Below, one piece after another: positions 11,601 to 26,600 of a stretch of DNA of 64,000 nt (its first letter is position 1; each line of letters begins with the position of its first letter). Origin of the DNA: Holothuria scabra (taxonomy: Eukaryota; Echinodermata; Holothuroidea; Aspidochirotida; Holothuriidae); NCBI GenBank assembly GCA_037179385.1, contig CM074187.1, forward strand, positions 11,471,450 through 11,535,449. Direction: 5' to 3'. The notes beneath the pieces are model-generated. The model worked only from the letters and a program-made list of their open reading frames with translations. It was not told the DNA's origin and did not search any database. The translations under genes and the position numbers were made by a program.

Positions 11601-14600
11601 TTTCCGAGCAAAAGTTCTGGTACTCGGTGAATGGAAATAACAACGGGAATACTGCACGAAGGTCTGCAACTGTTCAATATACTATCAGTACACGCACACT
11701 TGTCAAGCAATGAAACACTGCAAAAGAGCAGCAAGAAAAGAACCAGACACTGGAGTACGTTCAAATCAGCAAGGTAATTATGCCTGTTCAGGTAACTTTT
11801 ACGTGCACCTATTGGCCGCTAGTTACATTGTCGATGGTGTGACTTCAACGTATGCAGCTGTGTATGAAGTATGAGGCACTTGGTAAGTGCTACTGCTATG
11901 ATAGCTCGGAGACTTCCCATAGGGATCAAACTTCTGCCACATAAAACACGAGACAGCCTAGGTTCTACACTTCTCCATATACAAACACGTTAGGATAGTG
12001 AAAGGTCTAGCACAAACAACTAAGAAGAAAAAAGCATCGTAGGGCAAAATTACTGGGGTTAATCTTTCCAAAGTAGTATGAATTTGTGAAAATTTGATTA
12101 TATTGAACATCTTTCAAATTGACATCGTTCTGACTACCTTGAACTTGAGGCTGTAGCAATACCCATAGTAGGCCTTGTATGTAATACTGTACATATGAGA
12201 AGTTTGAGAACACTTTTAGAAACAGATTGCAAGATCGAAATTTAGGAAAAGTCCCAGGATTTAAGAAGCATGCAAACTGCTTATTATCATGGTGGAAGAA
12301 AAACAATAAGGTTACTGCCTGTCTTCTGGCCCTGTTCCAGTTTGTTAGCATCCAGTGCATCAAGCTTGTTGAGTGAATGTTTTTGACTCACTTTCTGGAG
12401 GACCTTACACTGAAGGCCTACAGCAAAGCAAGGAGCTGATTCAGTCCGATAGGGATTGAACTCAGTATTTTGTGCCTTGTTTCTGCAGATCCATAAAGAA
12501 TTATTGCAGACAGGACTTTTCGTGGAAGAGTGCTGTCACATTAAGTCAATGTTTAGGTTTAGTTTCAGCATATAACTGAACACCGTATCACAGCGGGGAA
12601 TAGCATCTGGGCATAAATTAGAGTACTGCATAACAGAAGAAAAGTATGACAGTGAAAATTGCTATGCAATTTTGAAAATTGCTACACAAAATGGAACTTG
12701 TATCTCAAAAATTCTATGCAAAATTTCTTTACTAAATTATTCCCTGTGTGTGGCAATGAGTCACTTCTTTGACAAGGAGGAAATCTTCCAAATCCATATT
12801 TAATTAATTCTAATACAAAAAAGGGTTTACTTATGATCCAGTTAAAATCATTGGCCTCTCTAATTTGCATTTTTATTGAAGATTCAGTAGGCTAATAAGC
12901 AATGGCAGAACCTGACTACAAAAAAAAAAACCTAAAAATTCCTGATATCATTCTAATTCCATAAACTTTTTGCTCTATTTTCAAATATTCACTCACCTGT
13001 TCCTCAGTAACAATACCACTAACGTGGGGCGTAATGGTTACCTATAGTGCAAAATTAAAGAGATCAACTTAATTGGTTCTGCATGAAAGACATTCATGTG
13101 TTGGTGTCTTCTTGCAAATATCTTAAAGGGAAGGAGCAGTCATCCCAAATGGAAGAAGTGTAGTAGACTGTGCAGTTTCATGATTGGCTGTTGGGAGTCA
13201 TGTGACAATGTTTTTTCTCTTCAAATGTGAAATTTACCAGAAATAACTGCTTGGTTTACCTTGAATATGCAATAGTAAAGTCATAAAATGTAATTAAAGA
13301 TACTCTGAAGAGAAATAAGATGAAAATTGAGTTATTTAGCTTTTTCTTCAAAATAAGTTTGGGGGACTGCTCTTTACCTTTAAGCAATTGCAAATTCCAA
13401 CTTAAATAGATATATCTATCTTTAATAGATATTTTACATTATGTAAAACAATTTTGCAATACATTTCTACCAGCAAAGCACAATATTAAAACAACTGCAC
13501 ACATGTGACATATATTTAACTTGTCCATTTTTTGGAAATTCCTTGGAGAAGCTCTTTACCGAACTTCAATAAAATCATATTAAGTACACTTAGTGTTCAG
13601 TTGTAACATTTTTACATACATTTACACATTGTTGTACTTCTCCCTTCTTTTGTATGAATAAAATAACAATAACAACCACCTTTAAAAGGGTTAGGTTAGG
13701 TCAAATGGAGCTTTACGGCCCAGTTTCCAACCAACTGGTTCAAGTTTAGCCTGCCACGAACTTTCGTCCAGTTGTGGTTCACCTTTTACAGGGACAAACT
13801 ATGGAATCTGAGAGACTTAACATCAATATCTGCTTACCTCCGGTGTAGACCAAAGTTTGCTCTCTTTGGGAAGTGGTTCTGGCATTGTAACATCTATGAT
13901 TGCTCCTGACAACCATCCTTTTCTAAAAGAGGAAAAACAACCATTGAACTACTTGTCATGCCTTTTATGAGTAATGAGAAAAATCTTGCTGTAGATAACA
14001 AAAGGGCCAGTCTCAAATTAAAATTGCAATTTGTCTTAAAAATAATGACCACATTACATATTTTATATAAGATTGTAACTTGTGAGGCATAAATATTCAG
14101 ACTCTAAGAGACTGTTGCATCCATTCACCTATTCAAAGAGGATAATAAACCCCCCAATCCAAAGAGTTTGTGCAAATGACATTCCACAACTTTATTATAA
14201 ATTTCTATGACAAATAAAATTTTTACATTTACAGATAGTCACAGAACTAGGACAACAAATGCTCAGTATGTGACAACCTTTACGTGAAAAGGCATCACAG
14301 TGACAGCAGCAATCAGAATTACATTTCATGAACATCCATCAACAAGGTGAACTTTTCTATCTATCACATGGCCACATGGAGCATCTTCAAAATCCTTAAA
14401 AAAAGCGCAGATTTTAATGAAAAATGAGGAAGAGCAGGAAAGGGTGAACAAATCAGTTTGACCAGCGCAGAAGACATGTTACTTTACAGTCTGGACCTTA
14501 TGGAGATACTGAAAATATTATGAATTACTAGAGCACCATCGGTGCTGATGGCTCAAACCTGTTGAATTAATGCACAGTGAAGACCTTCCAATGCCAAGAA

Positions 14601-17600
14601 AGTCACTCCCCAAGCAATGGATATTTTAATAACTACAGGGACTGTACTTGTCATACATGGATATTATTTCTTGAACAGATGTATCCAAAATTTAGAATAT
14701 TTTAATTTCTCTCAGGTGAAATGACAAAGGAACTTAATACTTTTTAGAATTATTAGCTCTCTCTAAGGTGTAGCCTTAAAGTCAGAAGCCTCTGTTGCCT
14801 TGCTTTCTATTTTTACAGAAATCAGGGAGTCTAGATAGCAAGGAAGAAAGCAAGTTTAATGAGCTATGATAACACAATCAGTAAGCAAGAGCTTCCTCTC
14901 TGAACACAAGAAAAAAATTGACCCTCTTCATCCTTGCCTCAAGCAAGTCTAGTTTAGAAACAGTGTACTGTAAGGTGACTCTACCCTTACTTAGTAAGTA
15001 CTGTAATTCATCCTCCTGAAGTTGAGTATGTCTACAAAGCCCCTGCATGCACTCACAATAAAACTAGGCCTACTGTTCTTATCAAACAAGATCTATTTAT
15101 ACTAACCTAAATAACCTCACATGCTTGACAATCTTGCACCAAGACAGTTTTAAAGGGAGTTCAGTTCCATGGGAAACACTGAATTCGTGAGACTGGTAGA
15201 GATAGAGGGGTGGCACAAAATTGGTCAGAAAGGTGTCAAAATTATTATTTTTCAATACACAGACAAAATATTTGTAATCAGCACATGCCAGCCACACATC
15301 TGAACAATTTTGAGAACAAGTTTGCAATGCACCTTGGAGAAAATAGCATTTCAAAATTTACACCTACGACCTCAATGACCTCTGATGAACAAGTAAAGCA
15401 CAAGATTCAACAAACACTACCTGAGGAATGATATGGCCAACTTTCACAGACATTGAGCACTATTTGTGGGAGGAGATACACCTCAAAAAATATTCACAAA
15501 ACAGCCACTAATGACCCCTTGATGACCTTTGATCTCAACTTTTTGAACACAACATGAAGCCCTATGTCCACTGACCAATGTGTCCAAGTTTTGTTACAAT
15601 TCATCAACAAATGTGCACCTGAGAGCATTAAAGGCAATTTTGAACAGACACGATAGATAGATGGATAGACAGAGTGACAGTGGAAGATCACAATAGCTCA
15701 AACAGCTCTTTGAGCTGGTTTGAGCTAATAACCATGAGAAATTCCTACCTTATGGAAGTAACAATTGTATCATCCTCTATGCAATTCCCTCGACCTATAT
15801 TCATGAAAACTGGTTTCTGGAATAAATATATACAAAGTACATTAATTAATACAAAGCTGGAAATGATGACATCTTGAGCTTTAAGAACTACCTGCAGGTT
15901 CTTCATATATACATCATGCTATAAAGGTATCTATATCACTAAAACACTATCAGCAATATTGTCACCAAAATGTCAACATGCACACTTAATGGTCATAATA
16001 CGGCACAAAATGAAGCTGGGGGCCGTTCCACAAAGAGTTACGCACAATCTTAAGTTTGATTTACCATACTTAAGCCAACAGTAAATCATACTTAAGATAG
16101 TGCGTAACTCTTTGTGGAACGGGCCCCTGGTGACTGATCATTTTTATTTTAGTGATGCCCTCTTCATACAGATCCAAAAATGAGTCAGCTATAGGCTTTA
16201 CTACCTTTAAATTGGTACAAAAAATCATTAAAAGCAATCAACACCACATAGATTTTTAAACCTGCCCGATTCCCTTCTTAACATATCATGTCACAAAAAC
16301 AAACAACATTCAAAGCTTTCTCTTAATATCATTGAAACCATAAATGAGAACTACAGGGTACTCATATCCACTCCCCCTCCCCAGCAGGATTTGTAATGAA
16401 AATATGTTTACTATGATTTAGCATCTAACGATATCAAATAACTAACACAACTGTCATTACAACTTGGGAGGTTTGGAAGCATGGCATTACTTAAACTTAC
16501 ATTGTACCTCTATTTTACAAGTACTATTTTGAGAGGTCACTTGATTTTGTGTCATATCTATTCTTCATTCATTTGGGCCAATCCAGCCCAAGAAAACCCT
16601 GCCAAACCTTTCGCTGCAGTGGAAATGATTGGGTACTTGGTGGTAAGAGCTAGCACCAAAAGAACTGCCTATAGTAGGATTCACCCATGAGTGCATATTA
16701 TTAACTGGCCAGGTCATCATGTGATTGTAATGTAGCCACATGGACATTACTCAATTGTACCAAGTTCTATATTACACCTTGTTTGTCATAATATTGTACT
16801 GTTTTTTTGCTCTGTTTTTGGTGTCTGGTGGTATTTCCGATGGGCAGAGCAGATTATAAATGTTTGATTTAGTGTTTGTTGCTTGTAAATAGCATTGGTA
16901 GAACAGTCAGCAAAAAGCAATTTCTGTACTCAGTTTAAAAGTCTCATTGTTAGGAAACATTCCTTTGTGGGAAATTCATGCACCACTTCCTATGTAATAT
17001 CTGAAATCAAGCAAAATAACAAAAATATTGTAACGATTTTGGGTGTTGTGATTGCTTCTAGGGTAGCGTCTAGTCCTGCAGGGTGGGATTCTTGGCCTAA
17101 GGTGTTGTATTATAACTGGCCAGGAATTAACGAAAAACATGAAGTCCTGAAGAGTCTGCGAAAATAATCCAAGTAGAAGTTAAATCGGTCCTGTATAAAA
17201 CGGTGTATTTCCGTAACTTATAATCAAAATAAACGTAAACGTAAACGGACTTCTTCGTCCCAAGTGAAATAACTTAATGGACTCTCAAATATGGCAAGAA
17301 GTGATGAAAAGAAAAATGATGAAAGTACGGTGAGAAGCAACAGAAAACGGTGAAATAAAATATAGCTTCAGAGGCTTGTTTCAACTGGTTCTGGCTTCAG
17401 GGCATATAAGCCTGCCTAGATACCGAGACTATCCAAGACCTTGCTGCTGTTAAACTAAATTAAGGTGTGTCCTGTCCCCTTCGAGAACATTCTTATACAG
17501 GGGATCTAATTTGCATATACTACACAATGGGTCTCTTTGACTTGAAATTACTACAAAAAGGGTACAGCTTTCCCAAACTCTAATAATCCCATGGAAAATG

Positions 17601-20600
17601 AAATACATTTTAAGCCCTCAATTAAACATGACTCGAAAGTATTTGCACCCATCCCACATGAATGAATTTACGAACGTACGATCTGCTATTACGTAATAAA
17701 CATTTATATGACATATGTGACCGCAGGGAGCAATTTGTTTTTGAAATTTTGATTAGCAGTTTTGCTACTCATTATTCAAAATTGATTAGCAATCCCCTAA
17801 AAATGAATAGCAAATTTTAATATTGACATTTCCTAGCTGTATGTATTTTTACAGCAGCTTGTAAAAAACTACAGGATCCAAGACTGAAGGGTAGGTCCGA
17901 TATTACAGGTAATGAAACAATGCTTTATGCGTCGGTCATATGACCCCTATCACGTATGCAGTATAACTACACTCAGACCAAAAAATTCCCCTAGATGTAT
18001 CCAAGGCAATTTCTGTAACTTTGGAGACAGCAGCTCAGGACAACATCTTTTGGGATCTCCTAAGCATTTTTCTCAATACTTTACAGTGTTCTGCTACCTT
18101 TTATTTGAAAATGTTTGTTTGTCAATTAAATGACCAAATAAAGCCATGAAAACAAATTGTCTATGACACTTCATTAATGCACTGTAATTTCCTCATTGAA
18201 TTGGTTTGTACCCTATCTTAGAAAGCCTAACAAAATGCATCCTCTTTATCCCATTCATAGTCCTAGCTGTCAAGTGCCATTTTAAAACAGTAGCAGTGGT
18301 ATGACATACAGACATATGAAAGCAACCAGTTAAAGAACAGTGCCATCTTTTATTGACATTCATCAGATGCAACCATCCTTAATCCTCCTCATCATCACTG
18401 TCCAGATTGTCACTTGGTGGTTCTCCCTTTTTCGCTGATTTCCCTCCCCTAAAATTAGGCCACCACTTACTTGTAACAACGTACTGACTACGAATTAGTC
18501 AACCCACACCCATTACACTTTATGAATCAAAGCTCCATCTTCTACAATGTATAACCAAGCAGAGTAACTGCCGATGTGCAGAATCAAGCCCATCCTGTGC
18601 ATTTAGGACAGTGATTCACCCCAAAATGACCAAAACATTTCACCCACTTTAACCTAATACGGATGAAAAAAGAGGTCATCAGCTTAATTAATTTAGTAGC
18701 TTTTAAAAACATATGATAATCTGAGCAAGTTTTGAGGCTTCTTAAATACTTTCATAAGTTTTCGAAAACGTGAACCTATGATCTCCTCAGTGTCCCTTAA
18801 AATCTGACTTAGAGACAGTGCACTAGTACCTTCTACTGTACAGGTATTCCCTTCTCAAGTGGCCAGCCCAAAACGTAAAAGCTGGTAGGCATACAAAATT
18901 ATCTAGATGACATTCACTTCATTAAATTGTTTCACCGCATGTGTAAAATACTCAAACTAAGTCCTGCCTAATATTTTTAAAAACTTTACTTCAGCGATTT
19001 CCTTGTACGATATGTTTTCCTTCAGGGTTGCTAGCTTTGGCTCCTGTGCTATCCTAACAGGGTTTTACATTAAGATTTCTGAGCCTAGCCTAGTCTCGAG
19101 GGCAAACTTGCACTGATCGGCAGTTGCCGATTTGGAATGCGGTGTGGCTTGGCGCAAAGTTTCTTTGCATGCAGTAGAACCGTACAGAACGGAATCGTGA
19201 GTTATGCAACATGAACAAAAGCAAGAACTATTTACGCAGTGATCTATAATTTCAAACCATGTTTACAGCCTTAAATGTTCAGATTGATCGACATAAAAAA
19301 TCTCCTATCGTAACCAGAATAATCAAGGGCAAAACTAGTTGCTTTCCGCGAGGCTTTTGCCGTCTATCACGCGAGGGTTATTATTTCCCCTGTACACTGT
19401 TACAGTGTTACAGCAATAAGGCTGTGTATGTAGTGCATCTCCTTCGGAGCGAGTTCATGGGTTTAAACTCTTGAAAGTAGAAAATTATGGTGGTTTTATT
19501 TGGAAACAAATAGTTTGCGGAGCAAGTACTGTGCGGGGTCATTTTTGTATGTTTTGCATGATCAGTTTTTTTGTGACTTTCAATTTCTGTTTTTTATTTT
19601 CCCCTAACATTATTTTGTTCTATGAACATCAAAAATGACACAGTACCGGCTGAAATTTTGCATAGCAAGTCTGCTATTCAAGATGGAATGATGTATCGCA
19701 ATTATCAATTTTTCCTCGTTTTTGCATCGCAAATTGCGATGCGAACCCGAACAAATTGCTCCCTGGACCGCGGATCATACGCATAGCGGCAAACAATGGT
19801 CTATACACAGTGCGGCTAATCCTACCATTACTACCATAACTAAGGAATCCCTAAGCCAAGGAACTAGCTGGGAGAGTCGCTCCGCAAGCTACATAACCGA
19901 TCCGCCTGGGCTCCTCAAACGCTCCGCACGACCTTGGCCAGAGGTCTGCCCGAGCGTTACAATATTGTACATGGGGCAGTTATCGGCCCATATTTTGAAC
20001 CACCATGTCAAAACTGTGTTCAACCCCTATGAATCCCCAAATATTTACACTCTACCTATTCCTCTTTAAATTGTGGAATCACCGTGTTGGAATAAAGAAC
20101 TAATACCTTTGTTGCATGTGAAAATATGTCTCCCTTGAAAAAATTGGTTGTTTCTGGACAGTCAGGAAGGATGCTACAAATGTAATCTGACTCAGCAATT
20201 AGGAGAGGTAATGCATCAGTGCCAACTCTGGGGGAGCAAAAGTTACATGCTTCATAAAAATTAAAAATACTTAACATCTTGTATCGATTTGGTCTTGATA
20301 CTCAAAGTTTTGCAGGACTGCCATCCCTAGAATGAATTTGTTTTCATACTTGTTTTCACTAATTTTGAAAGCTAGGGCTACATTTTACTCAAGACACATC
20401 AAAGAAAACAACTCATACTTGTACTCATTACTCACATTGAAAGTATACTTTGAAATGTAATAAATTGGCTTAATATTCTTTTAACAATGATTTTTTATCC
20501 ATCCCTCAAGATTTTTCTTTCCTCCAAAATCAGGGATGAGGATCTTACAGCACACCTCATACGTTGTTCGACTCTTGATTTTCTGATGTACTGTATCAGC

Positions 20601-23600
20601 TTAGCATTTAAAAATGAGCCATGGCAAATCTGAGGGCACTTTCAGACCAATCATCATAACTTGATTTTTCCTTGTCTAAGAATGTCATTGATTTAAATCC
20701 CATCTAAGTAACCTTGGCGAAAGAGGCAGTCACACTACAACGAATTCAGATAAGGTTCCATCTGATTTTTGTTTATTTCCATAGAAATCTTTTCTGTCTC
20801 TGGCCATCAGAAAGACCAGTTTCTACATCTCTAGTCCAAAGACCCCAAAATTTGTCAACTTGTGTAAATGTATAAAGTGTACCACAGGACTATCACAATT
20901 TAATTTATGCTGATTACTTCGTGATATCACATGGACAGACACATTTTATCAGACTGAACGGTCTGAAAAAAAATCTATGTAGGTGTAACGTCACCAGAAA
21001 ATCAGTTAGCATTTGATTTTCATAGGTATCAGATGCAAATCATATATTTGCACTGGTTGGAAATTTTTTGGCTCTTTTCCACCAGAGATGGAGAAAATTT
21101 TACCAAAATCACATGAAAATCATACTAGAATCAGATATGAATTCATTGTAGTGTGACCATGACTTATGGAAAGCTATGATCATGGAGACAGTATTTGATT
21201 AATTTGGAAAACATGATAGTTTTGATTCATTATATAGCTCTCAAAAACATTGCACAATATGTTATCAAAGACAATAAGAAAGACAATAAATGCTGCAAAT
21301 TTGCATAATTACAAATTAATTCCATAAATATGTTGGCACAAATTTAGCATAACAGAGAGGACAGAATATATATATAAAGCTCTCCCCCAGCCCCCTTTGA
21401 CAAGTTGAAGTTATTAAAATAAATTTCAAAATTTCCAATCTTCAAACTAAATAAGCTAGGAAGATTAAACTGGATAAATACACTCCATTTCAAGCCTTGG
21501 TAATTCTTACCCTAACATACACTCAAGAAATTAACTGTAGGATAGTATTTCCTATGCACCATTCCTCTACCTCCAATGCCAGGAGAACATCAAAGTCATA
21601 ATTATAACAGAAATATTGAGTTTGAAGACAGACGGTTAATACACAGACACTCTGCACAGTCTTTGAATATTTTATTTTTATGTTAAATGCCCCTTGCAAG
21701 CTGGGGTTGTAGAATATGCCCACAGTATTTCCCATCTGTCGTAAGAGGCAACTGAATGGGAACCAAACTTGAAATTGAACCATACTTGAAAATCAATTTG
21801 AGCTTTGAACTTTTTGACTGACTGACTGACCGACCGACTAAATAATTTATGTTAAACTCTGGTGAGCTGTGAAAGATGGAGTACTGAAGCTGACGAATTA
21901 CAAATACTGTGCCTTAAACATACAGTCTTGCATGCCTCTCTGTTTGGGCAGTAAGACAGCAGTCCCCAGGATTTGACAGGGAATCAAGGGGAAAATATCT
22001 AGTCTCAACTGTGCCTCCATTCTAATGCCAATTTATTTACATGCTTGGTTGTCTGGTCTATTGCTCGAGTTTCTTGCCAAAACAACATGGAGCTGTGACT
22101 TGTGGTGGTCATGTCCTGCACTGAGGAAGTTGGGCAAACAATTGCCACATCAGCCAGAGATAGAGAAGTTGGCCTTTAAACTCCAACTCAGTTGTCCATG
22201 TTATGACCCTTGCTTCCAATCAATCTGAATCCTGTTATGCAGGGATGAATTAAGATACCACAGAATAATTAAAATATAATTAAATACCATACCTGTAAAT
22301 ATCAATAAACTTTGACTTCTTCTCTTGTGGTTTCTCCTGTCTGACAAGACCAATAGTTTTCATCCCAAAACATTTACAGCACCTTGCAACTGCAGGAAAA
22401 AAGAAAAAATACTAGATTTACTTAATATTAACGATTCACTAGTGTTGACAGTAGCAAATATAATGTGAAAAGTTCAAACTTTCACATCATAAAAATGCAA
22501 AAGTTAATATGCATGAGGAAAAATGAGGGGCATGGTGCAATGGACATTGATTTCAGATAATGTAAAGATAAATGATTAACATAGCATACATATCATACAA
22601 AAATATGCTTATGATTTAAACACCCAACTCAAGTTCCATCCAGAATTTTCCTTAGTTTCTATACTAAAATATAAATCACAAGACAAACCTGTGTTTAGCT
22701 TATTTGAAAAATGTGAAGTACCCAAGCTGAAAACCAGAGTTCAAGGCATTCTTCATCACCAACGGAGGTGGCTTAGTGCACCAACTACACAAACAAAATT
22801 TTCCAATATTTCAATTTAAAATTTATTTCTCATATTTTTTTTACAAAGCTCATACAATTTACAATTGATCAAAAAATGCAGATTATAAGATATATACAAA
22901 AGAAGGGAACCAGTCATGCAGAGAGGGCTTTTATCTATGCCAGTGACCGTAAATATGAACTTTTTGAATAGCAACTATATGAATGGCAGTGTTGCATCTC
23001 ATGAAATTTTCTAAAGGTTGGTGTGATTACAATTTTGAGAAAAGGGGTCACTGTTGTAATTATAATGATAAACCATTGATGAGAGGTGATGAGAGGAGAT
23101 TAATGTGCTACAAACTTGAGTAAATATCAGTGATAACATGAATGGTGATGTTCAAATTGATAGGATCAAGCTAGTGAATGGTGGGCTTTATAGCTATAAA
23201 GTTGTGAAAGTGTCTGTCTTGCTAGGATCAAGCTAGTGAATGGTGGGCTTTATAGCTATAAAGTTGTGAAAGTGTCTGTCTTGCAGAACCAGAATGCAAA
23301 TATGCATTGAGGTTTCGATGATACATACATGCTCTTTTCAATAAAATGCTACATTTCTTTTAACAACTGGTGACCCAAAGTGACCTTTGACTCCACCTGT
23401 AAGTAACTGGTTTTTCTTTTAACCAAAACACTTCTATATTCAAAAAGCCAAATTTCATGATACTGTGCCTTAAGATATTCTGCAAACAAGGTTTTCAGAG
23501 TATGATACCAGGTGATAACAGATGACCACTGATCTCCACCAAAAACAACAGGTACAGTACTTTCAACTCACCATAACACATCCACATAGTAATTAGGAAA

Positions 23601-26600
23601 TCCATCCAAGTTTCCTACCTTGAGATATCCCATTTTTGGCAAGGTTTTCAAAGTTTGATTAAGTGACCTCAGATGTCCTTTCACCTCCACAAAAAACCTT
23701 ATACAGACCATCTTCTCACCATAACTCATCCACATACTAATTAGGAAATCCATCCACGTTTCATACCTTGAGCTATCCTAAACAAGGTTTTCTGAGTTTG
23801 ACCCCCTATGACCCCAAATGACCTTTGACCTCTTCCAAATTCAAAAGGGTTCTTCCTTACATCATAATGCATCAACATATCAAGTTTGAAAATCCAAGCT
23901 TCCTATCTTGAGATATTGTGTTAAAGAGGTTTCCAGGATTTGTCCCCTTCTGACCCCAAATGACCTTTGACCTCCACCAAAATATATAGGGTTCTTCTTT
24001 ACATCATAACGCATCAACATTTCAAGTTAGAAATGAATCCAAATTTCCTACCATGTTGTATCATGTAAACAAGGATTTTGGGGTTTGACCCCACGTGACC
24101 CCAGATGACCCTTGACCTCCACCAGAATCAATAGGGTTCTTCCTTACATCATAACGCTCAACATATCAAGTTTGAAATAAATCCAAGTTATCTACCATGA
24201 GATATTGTGTAAACAAGGATTTCAGGGTTTGACCCCCTGTGACCCCAGATGACCTTTGACCTCAACCAAAATATATAGGGTTCTTCCCCTCAGTATGGGG
24301 TATCTGTGTACCAAGTTTGCGAACTGTCAGATCTTCTATTCAACATATCATGTAAACAAGCACAGTGGCACAAACACACACATTTACAAACACATGCACA
24401 TACACACATACATACACATGCACGCCATCATGAATGCATAGGTTTCTCTTTTCATCGAAACCAAAAATGGATGACATTAACAATTAAGCCAAACTTGGGT
24501 TGAAATGAGGGATTGATTACATTAAAATTTGAGAAAGATCTTTCAATATAACAAAGATCTCTGGATAATGGCAAATTATAGCTGGTAGCCTGGCCAATAA
24601 ACCATTGTACCAAAAGCCTGTTATATGTCTGATTTGAGAGAGACCTAACCATATATCAAAGATCTCAAGTTAATGGTAAATTATGACTGTTAGGTTTGGG
24701 ACCTACTACATATATGTGAGCTTCAACTAAAAAAAAAAAGTCCATGGCTGGTTGGACTTTAACCAATTGGTTTAGAAACAGGGTCATAAAACTCCATCCA
24801 ACTAACTACAATATATGTACTTGTTAACATTGTCATTGAGGAAAACGAAACACAGAAAGCAGATAATCCACTGTGTTCAGCTAGTGAAAAAGGCTAAGTT
24901 GGTAACCTAGCTCAATGGCCCAGGGGCAAAACTCCTGTTTCCCTCCCTAAATGTTTACAATAAATGTGGAAATAAGTACATGCAAAGATTGATATAATTT
25001 TTTTTAATTTTTTTTTTTGTTTATTTTTCTTTCGCCAAGCTGTTACTTTCTGACTTTTCTGATCATTTTTAAATTAGTATAGTACTTCAAATACTAACTG
25101 TCAGAAAACTGGAATGTTCTCATTTTTATGAGTTTTTAAGTTCAGAAAACAGAACAGTTCTACTTAAACCAGAACAGTTGGCATATGAAAAGTATTCTCT
25201 TAAGTGTAGGAATATTGTACCTTCCTCCCCAATGCTGCCAGCTCCTACGATGCCAATCGTCAACTGGTGCATCCGTCTGTAATACATAAATTCTTTACCC
25301 CTGTATGTAAAGCAAACAGTAAGATCAAGCAAACCTGCTGTAAATACTCATGGAAGACAGATCTCTTAAAACATCAGGAAATTTTTGATAATCAAAATGG
25401 CAGCAAGACTTTTAATACTGACTGGAAATCTTCATAGGTTCAAGCTTGTACGTTCTAAACTCAAAGAAAGACTTGCAACTATTTTACTATATGTTTGACA
25501 ATCACTAGGTGAAGTCCATCAAAAACCCAGTTTTCTCCATGAAAGTGCTAAACTCCACAGAGATGGCCTCTAATAGGACTAGATGTATTTAATTTCAAAT
25601 TGTATCTATAAATTGCAAGATTAGTCTAGTACCCATATTTACCATTCACTATTTACACAAACCTGCCATCACTTTAGAAGGGTGATAACTACAAGAATTT
25701 AATTGATCCTTTTGTTTAGTACTTCTGAATGTTAAGCCCCAGCTAAAAGTTTCGTGTTTCTGTGTCAATCTGGACAAATTTCACTTCAAATATGTAAAGG
25801 TGTGTGTTATCCTTTTTCTATTTTACTTGTCATATTTTTAATATAGGCCAACTGTTACATGATGATGTCTACCACAGTGACAAGACTACAACCCAAGTAA
25901 ATCCCTTCTAGAGGATTTCCCCTTGGATAAATTCCCTGACAATTTCCTCATTCTATCCCCACCAATGGCAATCTCCCAGAGAGTCCTAGATGGTTGATTT
26001 CTACTTAGGACAATGACCCCTCAGACAACTCTTAAGCTAAGACATATAAGGCCCCTAAACAAGCTTTTGTTCATCAATTTTTTCAAGGTTATCTGTCTAA
26101 GTGGAAATTATTCAAAGATGAGAATCATGAGATCCACCATAGAATCTAGAGCTGTATTTCCCATTTGAGTGGGAGAAGTGGATCATGGGCTAGGTTTCAA
26201 CCTGAGCACAACCAACCGATCATGGTATTTTAATTATTTTTGCCTTACAGTTGTTTACTTGATCCATGAGCATGTCCACATTTGAGTGAACCTGGCAGAT
26301 CAACATAGGCACAATGCACAAGCCTGATTGCTGTATCTTGTCATGCACCTTCTGTATCGTACTACATAAACACCAAGGATCTGGTGTCAATTGATCTACC
26401 ATTTGTGTGCACATTACAAACTTTGATCCAGTGCAGTCGATCTGAAAAACACCAGGCTATTTTAAGTCACTCATGCTACCAATAAAATGTGAACAGACCT
26501 ACCCAAAAGGATGACGTCAGAATCCAAGTCACCTGTGCACATACAGTTTACCATACCACATGTGTGCCATGCAGATCCTACACATGAATAGAAGTTGTGC

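Noticed and set aside
12007..12363. A 118-codon minus-strand frame in dehydrogenase intron 9
   Set aside because: No conserved motif, no exon borders in phase with the gene, and low-complexity composition (Phe, Tyr, Leu, Ser).
16895..17167. A 90-codon plus-strand frame in dehydrogenase intron 6
   Set aside because: No recognised family and no supporting signals; possibly old repeat DNA.
19722..20069. A 115-codon plus-strand frame
   Set aside because: It begins inside a MITE-like repeat and lies antisense to the dehydrogenase intron; no homology recognised.
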